A stretch of 17,192 nucleotides of DNA from WTXA01 sp964415195 (GCA_964415195.1 CAYPYD010000011.1:1-17192); one strand, 5' to 3'. Shown: positions 1 to 7,434, counted from the stretch's first letter. The notes: generated by a model from the sequence alone, not told the origin. Numbers and translations are program-made.

Positions 1-71
1 GTTGTTTCTTTAATTCTTCTTCTTCTATTGTTCAGTTTTCAATGACCTTGCTACCGTCTTCATTTGGTCGC
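1..71 (-). other. 5' leader of a probable rRNA operon (runs off the left edge)
   Basis: This is the transcribed stretch downstream of the promoter at 78-106. It has no coding potential and carries the boxA-like element at 28-49, then a purine-rich AGAAGAAGAAG run. Such leaders precede 16S rRNA genes in Firmicutes. No mature rRNA sequence is inside the window, so the rRNA assignment is an inference from promoter plus leader. A stable-RNA transcript other than 16S (tRNA or 5S array) is the main alternative. Confidence 0.65.
28..49 (-). promoter_or_regulatory. boxA-like rRNA antitermination element
   Basis: Read on the minus strand this contains TCATTGAAAACTGAACAA. It closely matches the TTTGAAAACTGAACA-type boxA sequence that recurs in Firmicute rRNA leaders and 16S-23S spacers. 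NusB/NusE bind boxA to protect rRNA transcripts from premature termination. It sits about 22 nt downstream of the predicted transcription start, where a leader boxA is expected. Confidence 0.7.
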
Positions 72-106
72 TTTAATAGTATAGCCTTTTACCACTCCAA
101 GGTCAA
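71..106 (-). promoter_or_regulatory. Strong sigma-A promoter, probably of an rRNA operon
   Basis: On the minus strand the -35 box TTGACC (101-106) and the -10 box TATACT (78-83) are separated by exactly 17 nt, close to the vegetative consensus. The predicted start is a purine near 71. The AT-rich bases just upstream (about 107-160) would suit an UP element. It lies downstream of the terminator of the lipoprotein gene and fires towards the left edge, so it starts a new transcription unit. Confidence 0.75.
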
Positions 107-149
107 CCCTATTTTATAAATTAATCTTCATTTTTTTAACATTATTTAC

Positions 150-183
150 TAAATAAAAAATGGGGAATCAAAATGATTCCCCA
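150..183 (-). terminator. Intrinsic terminator after the lipoprotein gene
   Basis: A perfect 10-bp stem (161-170 with 174-183, core GGGGAATCA/TGATTCCCC) closes a 3-nt loop. On the minus strand it is followed by a TTTTTTATTT run. It lies 17 nt after the lipoprotein stop codon and ends the ybaB-recR-icd-PFOR-lipoprotein transcript before the next promoter. Confidence 0.9.
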
Positions 184-199
184 TAAAATACCAAAAACT

Positions 200-1120
200 C
201 TAATTACCTTTTGGTAAAATCGCTTCAACTCTTGATCTATATGCTATATCAATTAGATCCAAACCATAAACACTCAAGATATCATCATCAAGACTCAAGC
301 TAATATTTTCTCCGACATTATCGCCTTTTAAGAAATCAAGATAAACTAATTCTAAAAGCAAATCATAATTCATAATAATTCTAGGCACTTCAATACCATC
401 AACACCACCACCAAAAGTAGTAAATGTATAACCTCGTTCACCTAAAACAGTCTCAAATGATGCAGAGTAAAACATCAAGCCCGCTATTCCAATATTATTA
501 CCATTGAATTTGTCAACAACTCCTGTAAATGTATTATCATTTTTTAAAATAAACTCAACTACAGGAGTTTGATTATCAACTTCTCTCACACCCTTTAAAA
601 ACCCATCATAATAGTTTATCCCATTTTCATTCTGAATATAGGCTATTCCATTAGATTTATTTTCATTAAAGCCAGCTGCTAAAATACCTGAAATATAACC
701 TATACTATCAGCAGGCAAAGTATAGGCTAAAACATTGTCCTCGCTTACCTCACCGCCAATACATACAAATTTAGTATTCACATAGGAAGGAGCAACATCT
801 AGCATTGGTTCTTGAAACATGCTACCTATTCCTATTACAAGATCATATTCTTTTTTACCATAACTATTTAAAAGAAAACCAGCATTACTTTCATTTCTAA
901 TATTGTCATTATAGGCAATTTCAACACCGTATTTATTTTCTAAGGCTTTTAACGCACTGTACCCATAATATCCTTCTGAATCCTTGTCATCAGGTGAACT
1001 CATAAGAAGAAGGCCCACTTTTATCGGACCTTCATCTTCTTTATTAATCATTCCACAGCCTGTTGTAAATAACATAAAAGCAAAGATGACAATTATTAAT
1101 ATAAGACTTCTTTTTTTCAT
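200..1120 (-). CDS. BMP/PnrA-like substrate-binding lipoprotein
   Basis: This is a 306-residue predicted lipoprotein. A basic start (MKKR) leads to a hydrophobic stretch (residues 5-18) and Cys22 in TTGC, a lipobox with Thr rather than the usual Leu at -3. The mature part resembles the basic membrane protein / PnrA family of periplasmic-type binding proteins, known mainly for nucleosides. It opens with the first beta strand (IKVGLLL, about 33-39), has a DDKDSEGYYGYSAL segment where the family has its DxSFN...G ligand region, and a GYISGILAAG helix like the family's GYLAG. The match is divergent, so the ligand is unknown. No ABC transporter genes are adjacent. The ribosome binding site AGGGG (1126-1130) overlaps the stop codon of the upstream PFOR gene and the gap is 8 nt, so the two are probably co-transcribed and coupled. 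Confidence 0.75.
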   Translation of the reverse strand: MKKRSLILIIVIFAFMLFTTGCGMINKEDEGPIKVGLLLMSSPDDKDSEGYYGYSALKALENKYGVEIAYNDNIRNESNAGFLLNSYGKKEYDLVIGIGSMFQEPMLDVAPSYVNTKFVCIGGEVSEDNVLAYTLPADSIGYISGILAAGFNENKSNGIAYIQNENGINYYDGFLKGVREVDNQTPVVEFILKNDNTFTGVVDKFNGNNIGIAGLMFYSASFETVLGERGYTFTTFGGGVDGIEVPRIIMNYDLLLELVYLDFLKGDNVGENISLSLDDDILSVYGLDLIDIAYRSRVEAILPKGN

Positions 1121-1128
1121 ATTATCCC

Positions 1129-4100
1129 CTAAAAGTGAAAATTACCATCAGCTAATGTCTTGTACATATGGTATTTTTCCTTAGCATTTTTTTCTGCGGC
1201 ATCAAATAAGTGTTCCGCTAATTCTTTATTGACACCAATTAAAGATGTATATCTTGTTTCATGACTTAAGAATTCTTTGAAAGGTTTTGTAGGTTTTGGC
1301 GAATCTAAAGTAAATGGATTTTCTCCTGTTAATTTACGATCAGGATTATAGCGATATAAATGCCAATATCCTGCTTCAACAGCATCCTTTTCTCTTTTCA
1401 TAGTATCAACCATGCCACCTTTAATTCCATGGCTAATACATGGAGCATAAGCAATTATCAAAGAAGGACCCTTATAGCTTTCAGCCTCTTGTAATACCTT
1501 CATAAAATGATTCTTATTTGCACCTATCGCCACCTGAGCCACATAAATATGACCATAAGTCATTTGCATCAGTCCAAGATCTTTCTTTCTAATCGCCTTA
1601 CCACCAGCAGCAAATTTTGCAGTTGCACCTAAAGGGGTTGCCTTTGATGATTGACCACCTGTATTTGAATATATTTCTGTATCAAAAACTAATACATTAA
1701 CATCTTTGCCTGATGCCAAGACATGGTCAAGACCACCAAATCCTATATCATATGCCCAACCATCTCCTCCAACTATCCAGATAGATTTTTTAGACATTAA
1801 ATAATCGCAAGCAATAATATTATCTACCAACACTTTTTCTTCTGGAGGGAATTCACCTTCCTCCAATGCTAATGCTAACTTCTTGGAGGCGTGTCTTGAA
1901 TCGGTTGTATCCTTATAGCTCTCTAACCAGTTCTCTATAGCAAATTTAGTTTCTCTATTAACTTTCATATCTTTAAGTCTTTTTAAAAGTTGTTTAACCT
2001 TACGTCTTCGCTGGGTTATTCCCATTAAAATTCCAAGGCCGAATTCTGCATTATCTTCAAATAATGAATTGGCCCAAGCAGGACCTTTACCCTCACTATT
2101 AGTGCAATAAGGTGTAGATGGTGCTGATGCCCCCCAGATGGAAGAACAACCTGTTGCATTAGCAATAATCATCTGGTCTCCATATAGTTGAGTCGCAACT
2201 TTGATATATGGAGTTTCACCGCAACCTGCACAAGCCCCAGAAAACTCTAGATAAGGTTGCAAGAATTGACTTCCTTTAACTGTATCCTTATCAACTCTGT
2301 CACTCTTCACGCTGACTTGCTTCAACATATATTCCCAATTATCTTGTTCATGAAGCTCGTCTTTTAATAGACTCATTTCTAAGGCTTCAGTTGGGCATGT
2401 ATGCACACAGTTTTCACAACCGGTGCAATCAAGAGGACTAACTTGTATCTTGTACTTCAATCCATTAAGTTCTTTGCCTTTTGGTTCTAGTAATGTACCT
2501 TTGAATGCTTTTCTTTCTTCATCATCTAATAAGAATGGTCTTATCACTGAATGAGGACAAACAAATGAACATTGATTACATTGTATACACTTTTCTGCAA
2601 GCCATTTAGGCACCTTATTAGCTATGCCTCGTTTTTCATAAGCAGTAGTTCCAAGTGGAAAATGCCCATCCTCTCTGCCAATAAAAGCACTAACCGGTAT
2701 ATTGTCACCTTTTTGAGCATTCATAGGAGCGCAGACATTTTTAATGAAATCCGGGGTTTCAATTATAGAAGAAACAGCGTCAATTGCATCTTTCCAACTA
2801 TCCTTGACCTCGACTTCAATTAAAGAGCTTAAGCTTAAATCAACAGCTTCTTTGTTAATTCTCACTATACTCTCGCCTTTCTTTACATATGTCTTTGCAA
2901 TTGAGTCTTTAAGCAAACTAATTGCTTCATCAATTGGTAAAACATTAGATAACTTAAAGAAAGCAGCTTGCATTATCATATTAGTCCTGTTGCCAAGACC
3001 AACGTCCTCTGCAATTCCCAAAGCATTTATTATATGGAATTTAATTTTTTTATCATAAAGTTGTTTCTTTATATTGGCAGGCAACTTGCTTTCTATTTCA
3101 TCCTTGGTCCAAGGAGTATTCAGCAAGAACGTTCCACCCTCCTTGATTCCTTCTAAGACATCATATTGTTTTAAGTATGAACGTTGTGAGCAAGATATAA
3201 AGTCTGCTGCATCAATCAAATAAGTTGATTTAATTGGTTCTTTCCCAAATCTCAAATGAGATACTGTTACTCCTCCAGATTTTTTACTGTCATATGAAAA
3301 GTAGGCCTGTACAAAAAGATCCGTATTATCTCCTATGATCTTTACTGCTGACTTATTAGCTCCAACAGTTCCATCTGATCCTAACCCAAAAAACTTGCAG
3401 TTGATTGTGTTTTTTGGCATTGTATATATCCTATCTCTTGAATCCAAAGATTTAAAGGTAACATCATCGATAATGCTGATAGTGAAATCATTTTTCATTT
3501 CTCCAGCCAAGTTATCATAAACCGCTTTTAAATCTGAAGGATTTACATCTTTTGAGCCTAAGCCATATCTGCCACCGATTATGGTAGGTGTTTTCTCCAT
3601 ACCATAAAAAATAGATCTGACTTCTTGATATAAAGGTTCCCCTAAAGCACCAGGTTCCTTAGTTCTATCTAAAACTGCAATCCTTTCTACTGACTTTGGC
3701 ATCGCCTCCAATAGAAATTCCTTAACAAAAGGTCTAAATAGATGTACTTTAAGAACACCAGTTTTCTTTCCCTGTTTGTTTAAATAATCTACAGTTTCTT
3801 CTAAAGCTTGAGTAACTGAGCCCATAGCTATTACAATATCAGTAGCCTCCGGGTGTCCATAATATACAAAAGGACAATATTTTCTTCCAGTAACCTCTGT
3901 AACTTTATCCATGTATTCTACAATTATCCCAGGTAACTTGTCATAAAAAGGATTAGCGGCTTCTCTATTTTGAAAGAATATATCCGGATTTTGAGCTGTA
4001 CCTTTAACTACTGGTCTTTCTGGGTTTAAGCCCCTATTCTTAAAGCTAATGTATTCATCATAAGGCAAGAAACTTCTATATTCTTCTTCTTCTAAAACCT

Positions 4101-4650
4101 CTACCTTCTGTATCTCATGAGATGTTCTAAACCCATCAAAAAAATTGACAAATGGAAGGCTACCCTTAATAGCTGCCATATGAGCGACAATTGAAAGATC
4201 AGCAACTTCTTGAACACTACTAGAACACAACATAGCAAAGCCTGTTTGTCTGCACGCCATTACATCAGAGTGATCACCAAAAATTGATAATGCATGTGTT
4301 GCTAAACTTCTTGCAGTAACATGAAAAACAGCAGGCAATAATTCACCGGCTATTTTATACATATTTGGAATCATAAGCAATAAACCTTGTGATGCAGTAA
4401 AAGTAGTAGTTAAAGCACCAGCGGACAAAGATCCATGAACTGCACCGGCAGCACCACCTTCAGATTGCATTTCTGTTACTCTAACAACTTGCCCAAATAT
4501 GTTCTTTCGTCCCTTAGCAGCCCATTCGTCAACATTTTCAGCCATGTTAGATGATGGTGTTATTGGATAGATTGCAGCTACATCCGTATAATGATACGCC
4601 ACATGTGCCGCAGCACCATTTCCGTCAGTTGTTATTTTGATTTTTCCCAT
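1129..4650 (-). CDS. nifJ: Pyruvate:ferredoxin (flavodoxin) oxidoreductase
   Basis: This 1173-residue single-chain enzyme oxidises pyruvate with CoA to acetyl-CoA, CO2 and reduced ferredoxin in the cytoplasm. The N-terminal pyruvate/TPP domain carries YPITPSS (28-34). A ferredoxin-like insert holds two [4Fe-4S] sets (Cys688/691/694/698 and Cys742/745/748/752). The proximal cluster ligands Cys807, Cys810, Cys835 and Cys1071 are all present. The C-terminal TPP/Mg motif begins GDGWAYDIG at 962 and continues to SNTGGQ. Length fits the family. The start at 4650 is preferred because AGGAGG (4657-4662) lies 6 nt upstream and the protein then begins MGKIK. A GTG at 4707 would add 19 residues without an equivalent site. 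A 100-nt gap separates it from icd upstream. No terminator and no convincing promoter are visible there, so read-through from icd is likely. Confidence 0.97.
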   Translation of the reverse strand: MGKIKITTDGNGAAAHVAYHYTDVAAIYPITPSSNMAENVDEWAAKGRKNIFGQVVRVTEMQSEGGAAGAVHGSLSAGALTTTFTASQGLLLMIPNMYKIAGELLPAVFHVTARSLATHALSIFGDHSDVMACRQTGFAMLCSSSVQEVADLSIVAHMAAIKGSLPFVNFFDGFRTSHEIQKVEVLEEEEYRSFLPYDEYISFKNRGLNPERPVVKGTAQNPDIFFQNREAANPFYDKLPGIIVEYMDKVTEVTGRKYCPFVYYGHPEATDIVIAMGSVTQALEETVDYLNKQGKKTGVLKVHLFRPFVKEFLLEAMPKSVERIAVLDRTKEPGALGEPLYQEVRSIFYGMEKTPTIIGGRYGLGSKDVNPSDLKAVYDNLAGEMKNDFTISIIDDVTFKSLDSRDRIYTMPKNTINCKFFGLGSDGTVGANKSAVKIIGDNTDLFVQAYFSYDSKKSGGVTVSHLRFGKEPIKSTYLIDAADFISCSQRSYLKQYDVLEGIKEGGTFLLNTPWTKDEIESKLPANIKKQLYDKKIKFHIINALGIAEDVGLGNRTNMIMQAAFFKLSNVLPIDEAISLLKDSIAKTYVKKGESIVRINKEAVDLSLSSLIEVEVKDSWKDAIDAVSSIIETPDFIKNVCAPMNAQKGDNIPVSAFIGREDGHFPLGTTAYEKRGIANKVPKWLAEKCIQCNQCSFVCPHSVIRPFLLDDEERKAFKGTLLEPKGKELNGLKYKIQVSPLDCTGCENCVHTCPTEALEMSLLKDELHEQDNWEYMLKQVSVKSDRVDKDTVKGSQFLQPYLEFSGACAGCGETPYIKVATQLYGDQMIIANATGCSSIWGASAPSTPYCTNSEGKGPAWANSLFEDNAEFGLGILMGITQRRRKVKQLLKRLKDMKVNRETKFAIENWLESYKDTTDSRHASKKLALALEEGEFPPEEKVLVDNIIACDYLMSKKSIWIVGGDGWAYDIGFGGLDHVLASGKDVNVLVFDTEIYSNTGGQSSKATPLGATAKFAAGGKAIRKKDLGLMQMTYGHIYVAQVAIGANKNHFMKVLQEAESYKGPSLIIAYAPCISHGIKGGMVDTMKREKDAVEAGYWHLYRYNPDRKLTGENPFTLDSPKPTKPFKEFLSHETRYTSLIGVNKELAEHLFDAAEKNAKEKYHMYKTLADGNFHF

Positions 4651-4656
4651 TCTTTT

Positions 4657-4662
4657 CCTCCT
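4657..4662 (-). promoter_or_regulatory. Consensus ribosome binding site of the PFOR gene
   Basis: AGGAGG on the minus strand, 6 nt before the ATG at 4650, fixes the start and argues against the upstream in-frame GTG at 4707. Confidence 0.85.
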
Positions 4663-4750
4663 GTACGACATACTCGTCTGTTTATAGCCCTTAGCAATCA
4701 TACCCACTTAAATCCTCTTAAATTCTCTATTGAACTATATACATATCTTA

Positions 4751-5950
4751 TTATTCCATATTCTTTCTGATCGCCCTTAAAAATCCGAAAGTATCTAAAA
4801 TTTTTACATTATCTAAAGTAGACATTAAACCAAGATCCTTTGTCATAAAACCTTCTTCAATAGTTTTAATGGCAGCAGTTTCTAGTTTATCAGCAAAATT
4901 CACTAATTCAACTTCACTGTCTATTTGTCCTCTTTTTCTTATTGCACCAGACCAGGCAAATATTGTTGCCATAGAATTTGTTGAAGTTGTTTCTCCTTTT
5001 AAGTGCTGGTAATAGTGTTTGGTAACAGTACCGTGTGCAGCTTCATACTCATAGTAGCCATCAGGAGAAACTAAAACAGATGTCATCATGGCTAAACTGC
5101 CAAATGCAGATGCTACCATATCACTCATTACATCCCCGTCATAATTCTTGCAAGCCCAGATCATTCCACCTTCAGAACGTATAACTCTTGCTACAATATC
5201 GTCAATCAAAGTATAGAAATATTCAATTCCAGCATCTTTGAATCTTGATTTGTATTCTTTATCAAAAATCTCTTGGAACAAATCCTTGAAATGATGGTCA
5301 TATTTTTTTGAAATAGTATCTTTTGTGCCAAACCATAAATCCTCTTTAACATCCAGCGCATAATTGAAACAGCTTCTTGCAAAGCTTTCAATAGAAGAAT
5401 CAAGATTATGCATCCCTAATAGCACACCATTACCCTTAAATTTATGAACCAATATTTTCTCTTCCTTGCCATCTACACCCTCGAAGCTTAAAAATGCATC
5501 TCCAGCACCATCTGCAACTAATTCAACATCCTTGTAAACATCTCCATAAGCATGACGGGCAATAGTAATAGGTTTTTTCCAAGTCCTGACAAATGGTTCG
5601 ATTCCTTTAACAACTATTGGTGTTCTAAACACTGTTCCATCTAATATTGCTCTTATTGTTCCATTTGGGCTTTTCCACATTTCTTTTAGACCATATTCTT
5701 TAACCCTTTGAGCATTAGGTGTTATAGTTGCACATTTAACTGCAACTTGATATTTTTTGGTGGCTAAAGCTGCATCAATTGTAACCTGGTCATTTGTTTC
5801 ATCTCTGTTTTTCAAACCCAAGTCATAGTATTTTGTATTTAATTCTATAAAAGGTTTTATTAGTTCTTCCTTTATTCCATCCCAGATTACTCTGGTCATT
5901 TCGTCTCCATCTATTTCAACTATCGGATTAATCATTTTAATTTTGCTCAT
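4751..5950 (-). CDS. icd: NADP-dependent isocitrate dehydrogenase, eukaryote-like type
   Basis: This 399-residue enzyme converts isocitrate to 2-oxoglutarate and CO2, making NADPH. The sequence tracks mammalian IDH1/IDH2 nearly end to end: GDEMTR (15-20), MWKSPNGTIR (91-100) for substrate, Arg132 in RHAYGD, Tyr139, TKDTI (209-213), metal ligands Asp250, Asp273 and Asp277, and the coenzyme loop AAHGTVTKHY. Lys311 stands where IDH1 has Arg314, which contacts the NADP 2'-phosphate, a conservative change. This is not the E. coli Icd subfamily. The gene starts 11 nt after recR behind an AAAGGAGT site. In an anaerobe it would mainly supply 2-oxoglutarate for glutamate, plus NADPH. Co-location with PFOR suggests coordinated carbon flux, but that is inference. 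Confidence 0.95.
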   Translation of the reverse strand: MSKIKMINPIVEIDGDEMTRVIWDGIKEELIKPFIELNTKYYDLGLKNRDETNDQVTIDAALATKKYQVAVKCATITPNAQRVKEYGLKEMWKSPNGTIRAILDGTVFRTPIVVKGIEPFVRTWKKPITIARHAYGDVYKDVELVADGAGDAFLSFEGVDGKEEKILVHKFKGNGVLLGMHNLDSSIESFARSCFNYALDVKEDLWFGTKDTISKKYDHHFKDLFQEIFDKEYKSRFKDAGIEYFYTLIDDIVARVIRSEGGMIWACKNYDGDVMSDMVASAFGSLAMMTSVLVSPDGYYEYEAAHGTVTKHYYQHLKGETTSTNSMATIFAWSGAIRKRGQIDSEVELVNFADKLETAAIKTIEEGFMTKDLGLMSTLDNVKILDTFGFLRAIRKNME

Positions 5951-5961
5951 TTTCTACTCCT

Positions 5962-6561
5962 TTATAGTTCTTTTCTATCTTCAAATGCATACATTAAGGT
6001 CATCTCATCGGCAAATTCTAATTCGCCTCCTATTGGTAGCCCATGGGCTATTCTTGTTGCTTTAATTGAGAAAGGTTTTAGAAGTCTTCCAAGGTACATA
6101 GCTGTAGCTTCTCCCTCAACATTTGAATTAAGTGCTAAAATAACTTCTTCATATTCACCTTTATCCAATCGTTCTAAAAGTTCCTTTATCCTTAAATTAT
6201 CAGGACCAATATTTCTACCAGGAGATAACGAGCCTTCAAGCACATGATAGTAACCTTTAAAATTGCCTGCTTTTTCTAGAGCTATAACATCTTTAGCAGT
6301 TTCCACTACACAAATAACACTTTTGTTTCTTGTAACATCCTGACATATCCTACAAGGTATATCATCAGTAATACTAAAACATATGGGACAACGTTTAATA
6401 TTTGCTTTAGCCTCTATTAATGCCTTGCCTATACTTGCTACGGCGTCTTCTTCCATGTCTAATATTGAATAGGCAATTCTTTCAGCACTTCTTGGACCAA
6501 TGCCAGGAAGTCTTTTTAATTCACCTATTAAATTAAGCAAGGGTTTAATATGTCCAATCAT
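5962..6561 (-). CDS. recR: Recombination mediator protein RecR
   Basis: This 199-residue protein has the normal RecR length. It acts with RecO (and RecF) to load RecA onto gapped DNA in recombinational repair. The N-terminal helix-hairpin-helix reads LKRLPGIGPRSAERIA (15-30). The four-cysteine zinc finger is Cys58, Cys61, Cys70 and Cys73. A Toprim domain follows (VVETAKDVIALE, about 85-96, and NSNVEGEAT, about 144-152). The C-terminal segment ARIAHGLPIGGELEF-like region is the conserved Walker B-type end. It starts 7 nt after ybaB, with a weak TAGG site overlapping the ybaB stop, so translation is probably coupled. This ybaB-recR pairing is classical; the usual dnaX gene upstream is absent. 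Confidence 0.97.
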   Translation of the reverse strand: MIGHIKPLLNLIGELKRLPGIGPRSAERIAYSILDMEEDAVASIGKALIEAKANIKRCPICFSITDDIPCRICQDVTRNKSVICVVETAKDVIALEKAGNFKGYYHVLEGSLSPGRNIGPDNLRIKELLERLDKGEYEEVILALNSNVEGEATAMYLGRLLKPFSIKATRIAHGLPIGGELEFADEMTLMYAFEDRKEL

Positions 6562-6568
6562 ATTAAAC

Positions 6569-6883
6569 CTACATACCTGGGAGACCTAGGCCTCCAGTAA
6601 CAGAACTCATTTCTTTTTCTTGAATGCTTTTAGCTTTCTCGATGCTCTCTCGCATAGCTGCTAGGACTAGGTTTTCCAATAATTCAACATCATCTGGATC
6701 AACTACATCCTTGTCAATAGTTACAGATTTAACTGATAAATCCAAAGCTATGACGACCTTTATAGCCCCGCCACCACTTGTTACTTCTATTGTTCTTTCC
6801 TTTAGTTCATCTTGTTTTTTCAACATATCCTGTTGCATTTTTTTTGCTTGTTGCATTATTTTTTGCATATTTCCAAAACCCAT
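6569..6883 (-). CDS. YbaB/EbfC family nucleoid-associated protein
   Basis: This 104-residue protein begins with a Met/Gln/Lys-rich amphipathic helix (NMQKIMQQAKKMQQDM). A beta core follows with SGGGAIKVVI, then DPDDVELLENLVLAAMRE and a Gly-rich end. This matches the YbaB/EbfC dimeric DNA-binding family, often encoded before recR. The ATG at 6883 is preferred: AGGAG (6894-6898) lies 10 nt before it but only 1 nt before an in-frame GTG at 6892, which would add MNN. A candidate extended -10 promoter precedes it at 6918-6926, so it probably heads the ybaB-recR-icd-PFOR-lipoprotein operon. Confidence 0.94.
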   Translation of the reverse strand: MGFGNMQKIMQQAKKMQQDMLKKQDELKERTIEVTSGGGAIKVVIALDLSVKSVTIDKDVVDPDDVELLENLVLAAMRESIEKAKSIQEKEMSSVTGGLGLPGM

Positions 6884-6893
6884 ATTATTCACA

Positions 6894-6898
6894 CTCCT
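6894..6898 (-). promoter_or_regulatory. Ribosome binding site of ybaB
   Basis: AGGAG on the minus strand, with 10 nt to the ATG at 6883 and only 1 nt to the GTG at 6892, selects the ATG. Confidence 0.7.
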
Positions 6899-6903
6899 AC
6901 TTG

Positions 6904-6926
6904 ATTATACAGTTAAAATTATAACA
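6904..6926 (-). promoter_or_regulatory. Candidate promoter of the ybaB-recR-icd-PFOR operon
   Basis: On the minus strand an extended -10 motif TGTTATAAT (6918-6926) is followed 8 nt later by a second TATAAT (6904-6909). Neither has a good TTGACA-like -35 box at 16-18 nt, so recognition would rest on the extended -10. The motif lies in the tail of the spoVG terminator and just upstream of ybaB, where a promoter is needed. Confidence 0.45.
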
Positions 6927-6960
6927 TAAAAGGGGATAGTTATAAACAACTATCCCCTTT
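6925..6960 (-). terminator. Intrinsic terminator of spoVG
   Basis: A 13-bp perfect stem (6929-6941 with 6948-6960, core GGGGATAGTT/AACTATCCCC) has a 6-nt loop and a short TTTT tail on the minus strand. It begins 19 nt after the spoVG stop. The T run is short, so some read-through into ybaB is possible. Confidence 0.8.
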
Positions 6961-6979
6961 ACTTGATTTAATTAAATAT

Positions 6980-7264
6980 TTATTCTTCTTGTTGCTTCAT
7001 CTTTTCTAATTCAATTTCAAATAATTCTAAAATCTCCTTTTGCAAAGTTTGACGTGCTTCAGTAGTAATCGGGTGAAAAATATCCTTGTATTCGCCCTCT
7101 TTTAATTTTTTAGAAGGCATTGCTATAAAATACCCTTCTTCACTTTTAAGAACTTTAATCCCATGGATTACATATGCATCATCCAATGTAGCTGAAACTA
7201 CAGCTCGAACTTTACTGTCCTCCTCGTAGCCTTTGCGAATTCTTACGTCTGTAACTTTAGCCAT
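6980..7264 (-). CDS. spoVG: Septation/sporulation regulator SpoVG
   Basis: This 94-residue protein has the SpoVG hallmarks: VTDVRIRK near the N-terminus (4-11), VSATLDDAYVIHGIKV (23-38), GYFIAMPSKK (44-53) and EYKDIFHPIT (58-67). A charged helical tail follows. SpoVG is a small RNA/DNA-binding regulator that affects septation, sporulation, capsule and virulence genes in Firmicutes. The start is supported by AAGGAG 6 nt upstream. It appears monocistronic: a 170-nt repeat-bearing spacer separates it from ispE and a terminator follows it. The purR and ridA/yabJ genes that lie between ispE and spoVG in Bacillus, and the usual downstream glmU, are missing. I see no sigma-H-type promoter upstream. 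Confidence 0.96.
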   Translation of the reverse strand: MAKVTDVRIRKGYEEDSKVRAVVSATLDDAYVIHGIKVLKSEEGYFIAMPSKKLKEGEYKDIFHPITTEARQTLQKEILELFEIELEKMKQQEE

Positions 7265-7320
7265 TTATTTCTCCTTTTCTTTTGATTAATCTTTTCAACT
7301 TGAACATTATCAATCATAAA

Positions 7321-7350
7321 TATACAAACATGTATATTTAGTACATGTTT
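7321..7350. repeat. Nested inverted repeats upstream of spoVG
   Basis: A 9-bp inverted repeat AAACATGTA (7326-7334) / TACATGTTT (7342-7350) is split by 7 nt. It overlaps a second, 5-bp pair TATAC (7321-7325) / GTATA (7332-7336). Both use bases 7332-7334, so the two pairings exclude each other. The element is 57-86 nt upstream of the spoVG start, a plausible operator or leader-RNA structure. Confidence 0.6.
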
Positions 7351-7377
7351 ATAATAACTCAAAATGAAGAAAAATAA

Positions 7378-7390
7378 ACAATATTATTGT
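7378..7390. repeat. Short palindrome ACAATATTATTGT
   Basis: A perfect 6-bp inverted repeat around one central base in the ispE-spoVG spacer, 3 nt from the larger palindrome at 7394-7420. It may be an operator half of a composite site; no regulator is recognised. Confidence 0.45.
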
Positions 7391-7393
7391 GAA

Positions 7394-7420
7394 TATATCA
7401 TAAAATAATTTTATGATATA
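7394..7420. repeat. 27-nt perfect AT-only-rich palindrome after ispE
   Basis: A 13-bp inverted repeat (7394-7406 with 7408-7420) surrounds a single central base. It begins 14 nt after the ispE stop. It is not followed by a T run on the minus strand, so it is a poor intrinsic terminator. An operator, a cruciform-prone site or a weak 3'-end hairpin are possible. The rest of the spacer 7265-7434 holds no gene. Confidence 0.6.
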
Positions 7421-7434
7421 AAAATTACTAAAGC

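Noticed and set aside
2572..3156. Several plus-strand open frames (62-104 codons) opposite PFOR
   Set aside because: They overlap one another and lie fully antisense to a well-conserved enzyme; no motifs or start signals support them.
4651..4707. N-terminal extension of PFOR from a GTG at 4707
   Set aside because: The extension (MGMIAKGYKQTS...) does not resemble PFOR starts, while AGGAGG sits 6 nt before the ATG at 4650.
4651..4750. Promoter for PFOR in the icd-PFOR gap
   Set aside because: TATGAT and TATAAA hexamers occur but without a -35 box at acceptable spacing or an extended -10, so I do not call one.
5206..5403. 65-codon minus-strand frame inside icd
   Set aside because: It lies in another frame of a well-conserved enzyme with no own ribosome binding site or recognisable features.
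6884..6892. GTG start for ybaB three codons upstream
   Set aside because: The AGGAG would be only 1 nt from the GTG; spacing suits the ATG at 6883.
7394..7420. Large palindrome as the ispE terminator
   Set aside because: The stem is almost entirely A-T and no T run follows on the minus strand, so an intrinsic terminator is poorly supported; kept only as an inverted repeat.
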